DNA of 23,482 bases from VGEM01 sp033764265 (lineage in GTDB: Bacteria; Pseudomonadota; Alphaproteobacteria; Rhodospirillales; Rhodospirillaceae), in NCBI GenBank assembly GCA_033764265.1, contig JANRJB010000379.1:1-23482 (forward strand). Direction: 5' to 3'. The number at the start of each line of letters is the position of its first letter. Within the stretch, counting starts at the first letter, position 1. The notes under the pieces are model-generated. The model ran no database searches and was not told the origin of the DNA. It saw only the letters and a list, made by a program, of their open reading frames with translations. Both the position numbers and the translations under genes were made by a program. Below, in pieces: positions 22,403-23,482 of this stretch.

Positions 22403-23482
22403 GTGCCGGCCGCCCCGATCGCCGACTGGCTCGCCCACCACGCCCGATCCCGGGGCGACCACCTCGCGCTGATCGATCTCGGCACCGGCCGACGGTTCAC
22501 CTATCGCCAGGCGTTCGACCGCACCGCGCGGCTATCCGGCGTGCTGGCCGGAGACTTTGGGGTGCGCCCGGGCAATCGGGTGATGGTGCTCGCGCGCAAT
22601 TCCACCGACGTCTACGAACTGATGCTGGCCGCCTGGCGCATCGGCGCGGTGTTCATGCCGGTCAACTGGCGCCTGGCGCCGGCCGAGGTTGCCGCAATCG
22701 TCGAAGATGCCGAGCCGGCGGTGATTGTCGCCGACGACGAATTCTTGGCAGCATTGCCGGCCGCTGCCCGGGTTCTGGAACGCAATCCCGGCAGCGCCTT
22801 GTCGGCTTATGAGCGCGCGATCACCTCGGCCGCACCGCGGCCCGAGCATTTCGCGGCGGATCTCGATACGCCGAATACCCTCCTCTACACCTCGGGCACC
22901 ACCGGCCGGCCGAAGGGCGTGATCGGCACCTGGCGCATGACCACGGTGATGCTGCTGCAGTCCGGCCTCAGCGCCGGGCTGTCGGCCGAGTCCGTCACTT
23001 TGACGGCGGCGCCGCAATTCCACACCGCCGGGCTCAACTCGTTCGCGACGCCGCTGTTGCACCTGGGCGGGACGCTCGCGGTCATGGACCGGTGGGAGGC
23101 CGGCGCCGCGCTGCGCCACCTGGCCGATCCGGACTTGCGGGTGTCGCACACCCTCGGCGTGCCGACGCAATTTCTGGCGATGGCGCGTCATCCGGATTTC
23201 GCAGACGCCCGTTTTCCGGCCGTGCGGATCGCCGCGGTGGGTGGCGCGCCACCGACGCTCGATCTTTTGGATACCTGGGCCGCGAAAGGCCTTGCCCTGG
23301 TGCCCGGTTACGGCATGACCGAGGTGTTCGGCGTCACCCAGATGCGTGCCGATGTCGCGCGCCGCAAACCCACCGCCGTCGGCTGGCCGGCGCTTTACAC
23401 CTCGATCCGCATCGCCGGCAATGACGGCAGTTCGCGCCCGCCCGGCACGGTCGGCGAGATTCAAATCCGCAGCCCCGGCGTC
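22403..23482 (+). CDS. AMP-forming acyl-CoA synthetase, N-terminal part
   Basis: The frame is open to the window end, giving the first 360 residues of an ANL-superfamily ligase of usually 500-550. Such enzymes activate a carboxylic acid with ATP and join it to coenzyme A. Visible motifs are RFTYRQAFDRTARLSGVL near residue 32, MPVNWRLAPAEV (87-98), the phosphate-binding loop YTSGTTGRPKG near 161-171, FHTAGLNSF, and GYGMTEVFG, which binds the adenylate. The C-terminal lysine domain is outside the window. The start is GTG at 22403, without a clear Shine-Dalgarno, five bases after the porin stop. Acid specificity cannot be told; a fatty or aromatic acid is likely. Confidence 0.92.
   Translation, partial: MPAAPIADWLAHHARSRGDHLALIDLGTGRRFTYRQAFDRTARLSGVLAGDFGVRPGNRVMVLARNSTDVYELMLAAWRIGAVFMPVNWRLAPAEVAAIVEDAEPAVIVADDEFLAALPAAARVLERNPGSALSAYERAITSAAPRPEHFAADLDTPNTLLYTSGTTGRPKGVIGTWRMTTVMLLQSGLSAGLSAESVTLTAAPQFHTAGLNSFATPLLHLGGTLAVMDRWEAGAALRHLADPDLRVSHTLGVPTQFLAMARHPDFADARFPAVRIAAVGGAPPTLDLLDTWAAKGLALVPGYGMTEVFGVTQMRADVARRKPTAVGWPALYTSIRIAGNDGSSRPPGTVGEIQIRSPGV

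Overview
The window is GC-rich (roughly two thirds G+C by eye) chromosomal DNA of an alphaproteobacterium, probably from the Rhodospirillales or a neighbouring order. The evidence is gene order: rho, mnmE, mnmG, rsmG, parA and parB on the + strand, facing DUF3576, leuS, lptE and holA on the - strand. These two blocks are a conserved alphaproteobacterial neighbourhood. Two canonical parS sites at the mnmG/rsmG junction indicate an origin-proximal position.

Layout. 1-315: C-terminus of rho. 382-1849: a - strand pair, quinone oxidoreductase and ogt, ending in a hairpin laid antisense over the rho stop codon. 1977-2210: small DUF6489-like protein. 2250-8182: mnmE, mnmG, rsmG, parA and parB, tightly packed; parB has an unusual tail of about 110 residues. 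8265-8864: histidine phosphatase. 8922-11433: CueR-type promoter, copper ATPase copA and a copZ-like chaperone. 11438-14193 (-): lipoprotein with an apparent alpha/beta-hydrolase triad, then holA and lptE. 14397-16588 (+): a cyclic-nucleotide-binding domain protein, an exported VOC (glyoxalase-fold) protein and a BrnT/BrnA toxin-antitoxin pair with a repeat operator. This block lies between lptE and leuS, which are normally neighbours. 16613-19891 (-): leuS and a DUF3576 lipoprotein. 20184-22397 (+): two tandem paralogous porins. 22403-23482: start of an acyl-CoA synthetase, cut by the window end.

How the genes work together. MnmE and MnmG modify the wobble uridine of tRNA, and RsmG methylates 16S rRNA. 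ParA, ParB and parS segregate the origin. CopA and CopZ form a copper-efflux unit induced from a MerR-family promoter, but no cueR gene is visible. The porin pair lies almost end to end with the CoA ligase, suggesting uptake plus activation of a carboxylic acid; that is inference.

I see no transposase, integrase, CRISPR array, tRNA or rRNA. No single wholly new system is proven. The best leads are the ParB tail, the insertion between lptE and leuS, the BrnTA operator with an almost leaderless start, a changed conserved residue in MnmG, and the porin/ligase unit with its AT-rich leader.
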